Below are positions 16,942-24,366 of a stretch of DNA of 32,062 nt, piece by piece. The translations under genes were made by a program, and so were the position numbers. Source of the stretch: Alkaliphilus peptidifermentans DSM 18978 (lineage in GTDB: Bacteria; Bacillota; Clostridia; Peptostreptococcales; Natronincolaceae); contig NZ_FMUS01000010.1 of NCBI RefSeq assembly GCF_900101495.1, forward strand, positions 104,041 to 136,102. Direction: 5' to 3'. Within the stretch, counting starts at the first letter, position 1. Every line of letters begins with the position of its first letter. The notes below the pieces were generated by a model. That model searched no databases and was not told where the DNA came from. It saw only the letters and a list, made by a program, of their open reading frames with translations.

Positions 16942-17592
16942 ATGTCTGATGTAAGTAAAAAACAAATTCAACCAGTACAACCAGGCCAATGTCCTATTAT
17001 AGACGGCGTACCAGTTTGCCCACCACCTGACAGAGTTGAATGTATAGTGGTAGACAAAGTATATGATAGCTGCTTCCAAATCGATGATAGAACCAGAGAA
17101 ATCTCAACTGACTCAGAAGAATTTGGAACAGGACTAGAGCAGGGTGACCCTGTAGTATGCGCTTTGACAGAGGACGCAGAAATTACATGTACAGAAATTA
17201 GTCGTACACCTGTAGGAGATGGCTTTTTTACAATTGTACTTTCAGTAAATGTTCCAGTTACATTAACTAATCCAGAAGCAGCAAATGGGGAAGATGACGA
17301 AATAGAGAGAATTTTTACATTTAGCAAAACAGTTACATTGTGTGCACCTGAAGGTGTGGATATTGATTGTAGTGAAAGTGTACTATTGTCTTGCAATTGC
17401 GTAGTTACTGATGTAGATGAGATTGACGAAGAACTAGAATATTCTATAACCTGTGATATTCAGGTGTGTTTAGTGGTAAAAGCAATTCTTAGAGTACAGC
17501 TATTAGTTCCAAGCTACGGCTTCTGTGTACCAGCGCCTTGTGTAACAATACCAGGTGTATGCCCTCCATTACCACCAGAACAATGTTTCTAA
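16942..17592 (+). CDS. Cysteine-rich coat-like protein (related to the 21.4 kb gene)
   Basis: The protein is 216 residues; the ATG follows GAAGGAGGATAAAAG. It has many cysteines (CPIIDGVPVCPPP, VECIVVDKVYDSC, a CNC, CDIQVCLVV, a C-terminal CVPAPC) and ends in a Pro/Cys tail. Three blocks recur in the gene at 21388: VECIVVDKVYDSC near the N-terminus, an all-beta middle, and VVKAILRVQLLVPSYGFC near the C-terminus. The pattern recalls the SPOCS/DUF3794 family of spore-coat proteins, but I cannot confirm membership. There is no signal peptide. It has its own terminator and lies just downstream of the three HMA-like genes. A structural role in the spore coat, with disulfide cross-links, is plausible. 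Confidence 0.6.
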   Translation: MSDVSKKQIQPVQPGQCPIIDGVPVCPPPDRVECIVVDKVYDSCFQIDDRTREISTDSEEFGTGLEQGDPVVCALTEDAEITCTEISRTPVGDGFFTIVLSVNVPVTLTNPEAANGEDDEIERIFTFSKTVTLCAPEGVDIDCSESVLLSCNCVVTDVDEIDEELEYSITCDIQVCLVVKAILRVQLLVPSYGFCVPAPCVTIPGVCPPLPPEQCF

Positions 17593-17605
17593 CATAATTA
17601 TCAAG

Positions 17606-17632
17606 GGGAGTCATCAATGATGGCTCTTTTTT
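17606..17632 (+). terminator. Terminator of the Cys-rich coat-like gene
   Basis: GAGTCATC pairs with GATGGCTC (one G-T wobble) around an AAT loop and runs into six Ts. It is 14 bases after the stop codon. Confidence 0.82.
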
Positions 17633-17949
17633 CTATTTCCTTCGGAATTTCCTGAGGTTGTTGAAAACCCTGATGTTTCGGGAAAGTTCCTTTCGAATTT
17701 CCTATGCAATACAGCATAGAAAATTAACGAGTGAAATGCTTTTGTTCTTTTTGTAAAGTTGGAGAAAATAATTTATAATGATATCATATAAAATATGAGG
17801 TGCAAATTATCGCCAACTGTTTACTTAAGTTTTAAAATCGAGTTTACAATATAAATATTACTTTGTCTTCAGTCTGGTACAAACTATAAATTATGATTAG
17901 AATGCTAAAATTGCAAATGTATTGAGAATAGGAAGTAAGGGTGATTAAA
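17633..17949. other. Intergenic region with a dispersed-repeat fragment and the rarA leader
   Basis: The first part holds two similar stretches (CTTCGGAATTTCCT and CTTTCGAATTTCCT) around TGAGGTTGTTGAAAA at 17653-17667, the end sequence of the dispersed element described elsewhere. The second part is the promoter and a leader of about 165 bases before rarA, in which I see no riboswitch or gene. Confidence 0.5.
17751..17779 (+). promoter_or_regulatory. Candidate sigma-A promoter for rarA
   Basis: TTGTAA (17751-17756), 17 bp and a consensus TATAAT (17774-17779). The -35 has four of six consensus bases. The start codon is 170 bases downstream, so this would give a long leader. Confidence 0.45.
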
Positions 17950-19269
17950 ATGGATTTATTTGATATAGCTAAGGAAAATGAATTGGAAAACCAAGGCCCA
18001 TTGGCCGATAAAATGAGACCTAGAGTTCTAAAGGAAATTGTTGGACAAGACCATCTTTTGGGAACGGGTAAATTTCTGAATAGATGTCTTTCTTCGAAAA
18101 GGTTACCATCTATTATCCTATGGGGTCCACCTGGAACTGGGAAAACCACAGTTGCTAAGGTGATAGCTAATGAAATTGATGCTGCTTTTTTTCAATTAAA
18201 TGCTGTTACAGCAGGGGTAAAGGATATTAGAGAGGTTGTTGAGAAGGCTGGGAATCTATTGGGTATGTATAAGAAGAAGAGCATACTATTTATAGATGAA
18301 ATTCATCGTTTTTCTAAAAATCAACAGGATGCTCTTTTACCACATGTAGAAAAGGGATTATTGATTTTAATTGGAGCTACCACTGAAAATCCATATTTTC
18401 AAGTAAACAGTGCATTAATATCACGTACTACTGTATTGAAGCTGGAGCTATTAACTGATAAAGATGTAAAGCTATTAATTAAGAGAGCTATTTCAGATGT
18501 TGATAGGGGACTAGGTACTTACAATATTGAAATAACTGACGAAGCAATAGATCATATTTCATCTACTTCTGGAGGCGATGCTAGAAGGGCCTTAAATGCA
18601 CTTGAAATATCAGTATTAAGCACATCCTTGGATAAAGACATGAAAATTTGTATAGATCTAGATATTGCACAGGAATCTATACAGAAAAGAGCTGTTCTTT
18701 ATGATAAAGATGGTGATCAACATTACGATGTTATATCAGCCTTCATTAAAAGTATCAGGGGAAGTGACCCTAATGCTGCTCTTCATTATTTAGCTAAGAT
18801 GATATATGGAGGAGAAGACCCAGAGTTTATAGCAAGACGCTTAATTATATCTGCTTCTGAGGATATTGGAAACGCAGATCCTAATGCTCTACAAATTGCC
18901 ATCTCGGCCCATGAAGCAATAAAAATAATTGGGATGCCTGAGGGACGTATACCATTAGCCCAAGCAACTACTTATTTAGCAACAGCACCTAAAAGTAATG
19001 CAGCTTACATGGGTATAAATAATGCCCTCAGGGATGTAGAAAAAACTCATGCTACTGTCCCTATTCATTTAAGGGATGCCAGCTATAGAGGGGCAAAATC
19101 TTTTGGACATGGAGATGGATATTTATACCCCCATGATTATAAGAATAATTATATTAAGCAGCAATATTTACCTGATGAGTTATTAGATAGAGAATATTAT
19201 TATATAACTGAAAATGGGTACGAGAAGAAAATCAAGAAGCATATGAATTCTATTAAAGAAGATCTATAA
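17950..19269 (+). CDS. rarA: Replication-associated recombination ATPase RarA (MgsA)
   Basis: The protein is 439 residues from the ATG at 17950, which follows AAGGGTGA by 5 bases; a GTG at 17941 lies inside that site. It is a clamp-loader-like AAA+ ATPase: LADKMRPRVLKEIVGQDHLLG opens the domain, GPPGTGKTT (59-67) is Walker A, ILFIDEIHRF (112-121) is Walker B, and IGATTENPYF is sensor 1. SGGDARRALNALE is the sensor 2 region, and the C-terminal half has the RarA tetramerisation helices (RGSDPNAALHYLAKMI, SEDIGNADPNALQ). RarA acts at stalled replication forks and interacts with SSB. In B. subtilis it also lies just upstream of an Rrf2 regulator and a cysteine desulfurase; here those genes are 5 kb away. 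Confidence 0.95.
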   Translation: MDLFDIAKENELENQGPLADKMRPRVLKEIVGQDHLLGTGKFLNRCLSSKRLPSIILWGPPGTGKTTVAKVIANEIDAAFFQLNAVTAGVKDIREVVEKAGNLLGMYKKKSILFIDEIHRFSKNQQDALLPHVEKGLLILIGATTENPYFQVNSALISRTTVLKLELLTDKDVKLLIKRAISDVDRGLGTYNIEITDEAIDHISSTSGGDARRALNALEISVLSTSLDKDMKICIDLDIAQESIQKRAVLYDKDGDQHYDVISAFIKSIRGSDPNAALHYLAKMIYGGEDPEFIARRLIISASEDIGNADPNALQIAISAHEAIKIIGMPEGRIPLAQATTYLATAPKSNAAYMGINNALRDVEKTHATVPIHLRDASYRGAKSFGHGDGYLYPHDYKNNYIKQQYLPDELLDREYYYITENGYEKKIKKHMNSIKEDL

Positions 19270-19288
19270 CTTCTCTTATCACTCTTAT

Positions 19289-19322
19289 AAAAAAGGATCC
19301 CAGTAAAATTGGAATCCTTTTT
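19289..19322 (+). terminator. Terminator of rarA
   Basis: AAAAAGGAT and ATCCTTTTT pair, with CCA/TGG continuing the stem after a mismatch. The stem itself supplies the closing T-run. It is 20 bases past the stop. Confidence 0.8.
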
Positions 19323-19334
19323 CATGCCTCCGTA

Positions 19335-19361
19335 ACCTATTATTTTCAAATTCATATATTA
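19335..19361 (+). promoter_or_regulatory. Sigma-K-like promoter of the DUF3343-like gene
   Basis: AC at 19335-19336, a 16-bp spacer and CATATATTA at 19353-19361, the same nine bases as in the collagen-like promoters. The start codon is 29 bases further. Confidence 0.5.
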
Positions 19362-19390
19362 TACTAAAAGACTCAATAGGAGGAATGGTC

Positions 19391-19681
19391 ATGATAAAAA
19401 GAAATGAGTTGACTTATTATATTGCAGTTTTTGAATCAAAAAACCATGCCATATATCTTTATCAGCATTTGCGACGTAAGGGTATAAAAGAATATGAATT
19501 AGTTTCAACTCCATGCCAAATAAGATCAGGTTGTAGCTATGCATTAAAATTCAAAGTGTTAGAGAGTTATGATTTATTACAAAAAGAATCAGTATATATA
19601 AAATGTAAAATATTATCTGTATATTCAATAGAAAGAATAAATGGTAAAAGAATATTTAAGCAGATAGTAGTACCTACCTAA
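19391..19681 (+). CDS. DUF3343-like small protein (putative Se/S carrier family)
   Basis: The protein is 96 residues from the ATG at 19391, 7 bases after TAGGAGGA; an ATG at 19385 is too close to that site. YIAVFESKNHAIYLYQHLRRKGI, then YELVSTPCQIRSGCSYALKF matches the DUF3343 layout (F-x-S-x-x-x-A ... P-x-x-I-x-x-G-C-x-x-x-L-x-F). Proteins of this family are often described as possible selenium or sulfur carriers; both conserved-type cysteines are present. Unlike the usual 75-85 residues it has an extra C-terminal strand region. Its promoter looks sporulation-specific, which is odd for a Se/S carrier. The last 8 bases overlap the end of the convergent gene. Confidence 0.65.
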   Translation: MIKRNELTYYIAVFESKNHAIYLYQHLRRKGIKEYELVSTPCQIRSGCSYALKFKVLESYDLLQKESVYIKCKILSVYSIERINGKRIFKQIVVPT

Positions 19682-21260
19682 AGAGGTTTTTTACTCGATT
19701 TACAAATCCATTACTATCTTCCCAAATATTCATAATTCTATCTTCAAGCTCCATGGCTTGTTTTTTGAATTTAACTATTTTTTCATCTAACCTATAGAGC
19801 TTTTGTTGATAATCATCTAACTTGGAATGTAGACCTAGTTGTTCATATTCAAATTTAGATATTTCTTTTGTTAGTTGAGTTAAGTCTGAATGTAGCTGTG
19901 TACAGAGATCTAGAGGGTTAAGGTTTGGATCTAGAGCTTTACTGTTGATTTCCAATGATTTTTTAGCTTCTTCTAATTTAGTTATCTCTGGTATAATCCT
20001 ATTTAAGTATGTTTGTATTTCATTTACAAGCTCATGTAAATCAATGTCTAAACCAACACCTTTAGTAGCAATGAAGTCTTCGGAGGCTATGGGTTGTTTG
20101 TGAACTTGATACATATGATTTGATTCGGAATTATGTATCAATGGCTTTGGTTCAGCAGAGCTTGTTTTTTTTACTTCAACTTCCTCAAACTTTTGCTGAT
20201 TAGTTGTTTCATCATCCATTTCTTTAAAAATTTCTGCTCCAATAATTTTTATATGGTTATCAATAAATCCATAAAGGTGAGATAGTGAATATGCTTGTTT
20301 TTCATAGGGGTTATTTGTTGCATAACGTAAAAGTATGGGATTTTCTATTTTATAAAGCTTTGGTTTGGAAGAAGCTGACCATGTAATACCGCTGTCTCGT
20401 GAAGTGATTTCGCTAATTACATTATTTTGTTTACTTAATACTTTAAGCATCAAGTCATCCTGAATAAGTACTGGTGCAAGATGATTAGCATTCTTATTGG
20501 ATAAATCCATTATTTCAGACCATTTTGATTTATTACTAACTATATTTGTTTTTCTTCTATACTTTAAAGCAAAATTATTATCTTCAATAGTATTAAATAC
20601 AACATGTAAATTATTGTTATTATCTATTAGCATATGGGGGTGACTGTGATCGTCTTTGGTATTAGAAATCAACTCTCCTGAGCTCCATCTATTATTGTAT
20701 AAGTTGAATTTACAATAATATAGTTGATGATTAGTTTTATGATACGCTTTATATAGAAGATGTATACAATTGTTCTTATCAACAGCTACTTGATAAGGAC
20801 TTTGATATTTACCAGGTAAGTAGGTAGTAACTGTTGATTTCTTGATGTCTTTATCATTCCAGTACATATGTTCAATTGTTGTAATCATAGTATTTAGAAG
20901 GTTCGTTTTATTACAAAGAATATGACTATAGGAATTATTTATAAGTATATTCAAATTTTTATATGTATTAGACTTAATATCTAATATTGATAAAATCTTG
21001 TTACTCCATTTCTTCTTATAATGGATATAGTAAATCAACTGACCTATACCAGAGATAGATACTAAATGAATTTTATCATCAGTATCAATATTTACGGAGA
21101 AATCAATAACAGGCTCTGTATCTAGCTGTTTCCTTCTAATAAACTCATTATTACTATCAAAAAAATCATAGTGAATCACTCTATTATTGTCTAAGTAAAA
21201 ATAATAGGTGAAATCCTTCGATGTTTTAACTATATGTTGTAGTGATGATGAAACTTCCAT
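19674..21260 (-). CDS. Beta-propeller-like protein with C-terminal coiled coil
   Basis: The protein is 528 residues from the ATG at 21260, which follows GAGGGTGTGAAAGCT. No named family is clear. Residues 1 to about 330 show repeated sialidase/BNR-like or six-bladed-propeller units, each with a pattern like VAVDKNNCIHLLY ... HQLYYCKFN ... RWSSGELIS and MLIDNNNNLHVVF ... FALKYRRK ... KWSEIMDLS. An acidic, Gln/Glu-rich linker follows, then about 110 residues of heptad-type coiled coil (YLNRIIPEITKLEEAKKSLE through KFKKQAMELEDRIMNI). There is no signal peptide or membrane span. The Asn/Lys richness and neighbours suggest a cytoplasmic or spore-coat protein. It overlaps the end of the opposite-strand DUF3343-like gene by 8 bases. 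Confidence 0.6.
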   Translation of the reverse strand: MEVSSSLQHIVKTSKDFTYYFYLDNNRVIHYDFFDSNNEFIRRKQLDTEPVIDFSVNIDTDDKIHLVSISGIGQLIYYIHYKKKWSNKILSILDIKSNTYKNLNILINNSYSHILCNKTNLLNTMITTIEHMYWNDKDIKKSTVTTYLPGKYQSPYQVAVDKNNCIHLLYKAYHKTNHQLYYCKFNLYNNRWSSGELISNTKDDHSHPHMLIDNNNNLHVVFNTIEDNNFALKYRRKTNIVSNKSKWSEIMDLSNKNANHLAPVLIQDDLMLKVLSKQNNVISEITSRDSGITWSASSKPKLYKIENPILLRYATNNPYEKQAYSLSHLYGFIDNHIKIIGAEIFKEMDDETTNQQKFEEVEVKKTSSAEPKPLIHNSESNHMYQVHKQPIASEDFIATKGVGLDIDLHELVNEIQTYLNRIIPEITKLEEAKKSLEINSKALDPNLNPLDLCTQLHSDLTQLTKEISKFEYEQLGLHSKLDDYQQKLYRLDEKIVKFKKQAMELEDRIMNIWEDSNGFVNRVKNLFR

Positions 21261-21300
21261 AGCTTTCACACCCTCTTTAAAAAATTTTATAAATTGTATC

Positions 21301-21328
21301 ACCAATTATGTGTTTACTTCATACTATG
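21301..21328 (+). promoter_or_regulatory. Near-match sigma-K promoter of the 21.4 kb coat-like gene
   Basis: AC at 21301-21302, 17 bp and CATACTATG at 21320-21328 (last A replaced by G). The start codon is 59 bases on. Confidence 0.3.
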
Positions 21329-21387
21329 ATATTATTATGTTTTTTATTAATTATTTATTAGACAAACAGTAATTAGGGGGGGAGTAT

Positions 21388-22050
21388 ATGTCAGTTAATC
21401 ATGAGGAGAGTTTAGAGGTTAAAAATCAAGAAAGGAATCAATTTTTTCCGGATTTTAAATCAGAATGTATTATTGCTGATAAAGTATATGCCCATTGTCA
21501 AGAAAGGGAATGTTTTGAACAGATATCCGTTAATTTACCGGAAGGAGGCTCCTTCGAGTTTGTCGACATTGCATTTAACCCAGGGGAGATTGTCTTAGGT
21601 TCACTAGCTATAACACCAATAGCCAATAGACCTAACTTTAGCCGTGTTAAATTTAAGGTGCTGATTACCAACATATTAAGAGCTAGAAATCGTGAGACAG
21701 GTGCTATAATAATGATTAATAATGAATTACCAGAAATACATAAAGACATTGTTTTATTTATTCCTGAAGCTAGGGATGAATTCAAGTTTCAAATAGGTAT
21801 TGAAACAGCTTCACAAATGCTAACTGAACCAATTAAAGAGGAGGGAGTCTTTGTTTTTGCTGTAGGAGTATTTATTGTCATTAAAGTAATTGGTAGAGTC
21901 CAACTGCTAGTACCTGTATTTGGATTTTGTCCAGAGCCTCCTGAATGTGAAGAATTTTCACCTGAAGATGCACGTGTTGAATTTGAAACAGCACCATTCC
22001 CTGAATTTTTCCCTCAATTTGATGAATATAATTTTAATGAACTATTATAA
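21388..22050 (+). CDS. Coat-like protein related to the 16.9 kb gene
   Basis: The protein is 220 residues; the ATG follows AGGGGGGGAGTAT. It shares with the gene at 16942 the opening ECIIADKVYAHCQ, an all-beta middle, and IVIKVIGRVQLLVPVFGFCPEPPEC near the C-terminus, so the two are paralogues. It has far fewer cysteines than the other copy and ends in a Phe/Glu/Pro-rich acidic tail (FETAPFPEFFPQFDEYNF). There is no signal peptide. As with its paralogue, a spore-coat structural role is suggested by family resemblance and neighbours and not proven. It ends at a strong bidirectional terminator shared with the convergent CAP gene. Confidence 0.6.
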   Translation: MSVNHEESLEVKNQERNQFFPDFKSECIIADKVYAHCQERECFEQISVNLPEGGSFEFVDIAFNPGEIVLGSLAITPIANRPNFSRVKFKVLITNILRARNRETGAIIMINNELPEIHKDIVLFIPEARDEFKFQIGIETASQMLTEPIKEEGVFVFAVGVFIVIKVIGRVQLLVPVFGFCPEPPECEEFSPEDARVEFETAPFPEFFPQFDEYNFNELL

Positions 22051-22093
22051 AACAACCTAAAAAACTGCCCAGTGGCAGTTTTTTAGGTTGTTT
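22050..22093. terminator. Strong bidirectional terminator
   Basis: AAACAACCTAAAAAACTGCC pairs perfectly with its complement around a CAGT loop, a 20-bp stem. It serves the coat-like gene on the plus strand (the stop codon's last base is in the stem) and the CAP gene on the minus strand. Confidence 0.92.
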
Positions 22094-22111
22094 CTTAAAT
22101 ATTATTTATTA

Positions 22112-22942
22112 TTATCGTGTAATAAACATTTGAGTGTAATATCTATCATGAATACCTACTCCTATATGAGTAAAGTTTGGGTTAAGAATGTTTTTTCTAT
22201 GACCATCTGAATTCATTAATCCATTGTGAGCTGACTCTACACTACTGTGCATAGCTAGGTTTTCACCAGCTCCTTTGAATTGTATACCAAAGGCACGCAT
22301 CATATCAAATGGTGAACCATAAGTTGGTGATTCATGTGCGAAGTATTTGTTATCGTGCATGTCTTTAGACTTTACTCTTGCTACATATGATAAATCAACA
22401 TCAATTTTTAATGGCTGAACTCCGGCCTTTGCTCTTTCTGCATTAACAAGCTCAATCATTTTAATTTCATTTGCAGTTAAAGAGTGTTTAGCATTTTCAA
22501 CTGATTGTTGAGGTGCAGGTGCTGGCTCTGGAGCAGGTGTTGGCTCTGGAGCAGGTGTTGGCTCTGGAGCAGGTGCTGGCGCTGGAGTAGGTGTTGGCGC
22601 TGGAGCAGGTGCTGGCGCCGGTGTTGACTCTGGTGTAGGTGCTTTCTCAACAGGTGCTTGAACAACTGGTGTTTGCTTTTCCTGTGGGTTAGCGATTACA
22701 ACTTTGTTTGTAAAGGTTGGTGCGTCGTTTCCTTGGGTTTTAGCATTATTGAATCTTGTATTAATATTTAAACCTCTTATATTTATTTGGAAAGCAGTTC
22801 TTAAGCTACCAACACTAATTAAATTAGCACTGTTTGACCCTTTGAAACTAGTAAATGCACTTGCTGGTGCTGCTGTTGATATAAATAGTGCAGCTACAAT
22901 TGCAGGTACTACAACCTTTTTATAAGTTTTATTGAATAACAT
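22112..22942 (-). CDS. Exported CAP-domain protein with Pro-Ala-rich linker, copy 2
   Basis: The protein is 276 residues; the ATG follows AGGAGGG by 9 bases. MLFNKTYKKVVVPAIVAALF and the following ISTAAPASAF form a Sec signal peptide with ASA cleavage. A linker of about 120 residues holds a PAPAPTPAPEPTP repeat, which would be rigid and extended and could cross the cell wall. The CAP domain covers the last 125 residues: IELVNAERAKAGVQPL, YFAHESPTYGS, GENLAMH, GHRKNILNPNFTHIGVGI. It is closely related to the copy at 14.8 kb but has a different linker. B. subtilis YkwD is a relative of unknown function. A CATAGTATA -10-like box and a perfect dyad lie directly upstream. Confidence 0.88.
   Translation of the reverse strand: MLFNKTYKKVVVPAIVAALFISTAAPASAFTSFKGSNSANLISVGSLRTAFQINIRGLNINTRFNNAKTQGNDAPTFTNKVVIANPQEKQTPVVQAPVEKAPTPESTPAPAPAPAPTPTPAPAPAPEPTPAPEPTPAPEPAPAPQQSVENAKHSLTANEIKMIELVNAERAKAGVQPLKIDVDLSYVARVKSKDMHDNKYFAHESPTYGSPFDMMRAFGIQFKGAGENLAMHSSVESAHNGLMNSDGHRKNILNPNFTHIGVGIHDRYYTQMFITR
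22520..22640 (-). repeat. Pro-Ala/Glu/Thr-coding tandem repeat in CAP gene copy 2
   Basis: Units of about 18 bases (GGAGCAGGTGTTGGCTCT and variants) repeat six or more times and code for PAPAPT/PEPTPA. Repeat number probably varies between strains by slippage. Confidence 0.75.
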
Positions 22943-23203
22943 ATTATCAATCCCTCCTATATCTAAGCTTGTATACTATGTTACAGGACTGTAACAATCT
23001 ATTCAATCCACAATATATGGTTCTAAATATAGATTACGGCAGAATGGGAAAGGTATGGATATAGGTAGCAATAAAACTCCTATATAAAGGATATTAATTT
23101 TACTAATCCTGAAGGGAAGGGCATATAATAAATTTAATAAAGTAGTTATTATTTGAATAGATATTAATTTATAGGTTTGTACAACAAAATGGGGGGAAGA
23201 AAA
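22943..23203. other. Divergent intergenic region between CAP gene copy 2 and rmlD
   Basis: It contains the dyad and -10-like box of the CAP gene on the left and the rmlD ribosome-binding site on the right. The middle is A/T-rich with CATATAATA at 23122-23130 as the only promoter-like word. No gene is seen. Confidence 0.5.
22979..22996. promoter_or_regulatory. Perfect 8-2-8 dyad, possible operator of CAP gene copy 2
   Basis: TGTTACAG, GA, CTGTAACA form a perfect palindrome. It abuts the -10-like CATAGTATA (22979-22971 on the minus strand) and covers the spacer and -35 region, the usual position of a repressor site. No regulator can be named from the sequence. Confidence 0.45.
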
Positions 23204-24028
23204 TTGAAAATATGTATAATAGGAGGTACTGGTCAACTAGGAAATGAATTAAATAATGTATTTAAAAATAAAAATATTATTAGTCTAGGAAAAAAACAAA
23301 TGGACATTACTAATTTAGATGAAACTAATAATATTCTAAAAAGCATTAAGCCTGATTGGTTGATACATACAGCTGCCTTTACAAATGTAGATAAATGCGA
23401 AGAAAGGCAGGAAATAGCATATCAAGTAAACACAATGGGTACAGCAAATGTTGCTAAAGTAGCTTCGGAATTAAAAAGTAAACTAATATATATTAGCTCG
23501 GATTATGTTTTTGATGGTGAAAAGGGTAGCCCATATCATGAGGAAGACCAGCAAAACCCAATAAATGTATATGGTAAATCCAAGTATTTAGGTGAATTGG
23601 AGGTAATGAAAAATTTAAAAACTTATTACATTGTACGTACTTCATGGTTATATGGATTTAGAGGGAACAATTTTGTTCAAACAATATTAAACTTAACAAA
23701 TCATAATACCTTGATTAGTGCAGTAAATGATCAACGGGGTTGTCCAACATTTACATACGATTTAGCACAGGCTTTAGAAATCTTGGTTGATAAAGAAGAA
23801 GGACACGGTATATACCATTTAGTAAACAATGATAGTTGCACATGGTATGACTTCGCAGAAGAAATTTGTAGGATAAAGAAAATTAATGCAAAGGTGATAC
23901 CAATTAAGACTGAGGAAATTAGAAGAAAGGCTCCAAGACCTCGAAATTCTTCTTTGCAAAATAACTCATCAATAAAATTAAGACATTGGAAGGAAGCACT
24001 GAATCAATTTCTTAGAGATTATCAGTAG
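23204..24028 (+). CDS. rmlD: dTDP-4-dehydrorhamnose reductase (RmlD family)
   Basis: The protein is 274 residues from the TTG at 23204, 4 bases after GGGGGGAAG; a TTG at 23177 is upstream of that site. It is an atypical/extended SDR: IIGGTGQLGNEL binds NAD(P), LIHTAAFTNVDKCE, YISSDYVFDG, the YGKSKYLGE catalytic YxxxK, VRTSWLYG and VNDQRGCPTFTYDLA are RmlD blocks. RmlD reduces dTDP-4-keto-L-rhamnose to dTDP-L-rhamnose in the cytoplasm. RmlA, B and C are not in the window, so the rest of the pathway must lie elsewhere or the substrate differs. Rhamnose is common on spore-surface glycoproteins, so it may supply the locus at 1-10 kb (inference). A CATATAATA box at 23122-23130 has an AC 18 bp upstream, a poor sigma-K match. 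Confidence 0.85.
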   Translation: MKICIIGGTGQLGNELNNVFKNKNIISLGKKQMDITNLDETNNILKSIKPDWLIHTAAFTNVDKCEERQEIAYQVNTMGTANVAKVASELKSKLIYISSDYVFDGEKGSPYHEEDQQNPINVYGKSKYLGELEVMKNLKTYYIVRTSWLYGFRGNNFVQTILNLTNHNTLISAVNDQRGCPTFTYDLAQALEILVDKEEGHGIYHLVNNDSCTWYDFAEEICRIKKINAKVIPIKTEEIRRKAPRPRNSSLQNNSSIKLRHWKEALNQFLRDYQ

Positions 24029-24053
24029 ACCAGATAGGTTGTATAACCTATCT

Positions 24054-24204
24054 CAGACTGTTGAAAATCCTCCATCTTCTTCGTTGCTGCAAAAACCCAG
24101 CACCTTAACGTATTATGTATACGCTGCAGTCGCTGGGTTTTCTTGCGCCTTGAATCCAAAGAATTTTCAACAGTCTGGATATTGTTGACTTTTTCAACAA
24201 CCTC
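24054..24204 (-). repeat. Dispersed palindromic element, full copy 1
   Basis: The minus strand begins GAGGTTGTTGAAAAAGTCAA and continues with CAATATCCAGACTGTTGAAA. An inner inverted repeat (CAGACTGTTGAAAAT at both ends of 24054-24177) and a second one (AAAACCCAGC/GCTGGGTTTT) would fold into one long hairpin. It does not code for protein. The same start and the AGGCGCAAGAAAACC block occur in the copy at 31948-32020. Confidence 0.7.
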
Positions 24205-24205
24205 G

Positions 24206-24231
24206 GATAGGTTTTATAACCTATCTTTTTT
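24206..24231 (+). terminator. Terminator, second copy of the rmlD downstream hairpin
   Basis: GATAGGTT, TTAT loop, AACCTATC, then six Ts. The same hairpin without the T-run is at 24032-24053 right after rmlD, on the other side of the inserted element. Confidence 0.75.
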
Positions 24232-24366
24232 ATTGGGATTAATAAGAATACTTTACTAATTCACTATGTATTTATTATTTTGAAAATTTCTACAATTTGA
24301 TAACTGAATGAGTTGAAATAAGGTCCTAAAATATTGACAATATTTATTAAAAAAAAATAAATGTAA

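Noticed and set aside
17780-17940. Possible 6S RNA in the rarA leader
   Set aside because: 6S RNA genes occur near rarA in some Firmicutes, but I see no long paired rod with a central bubble and no terminator before rarA.
22477-22665. Minus-strand LLQSQHLLQ repeat open frame
   Set aside because: It is a shifted-frame reading of the Pro-Ala repeat inside the CAP gene.
23003-23236. Minus-strand 77-codon open frame opposite the start of rmlD
   Set aside because: It overlaps the rmlD start, has no ribosome-binding site and reads as chance AT-rich sequence.
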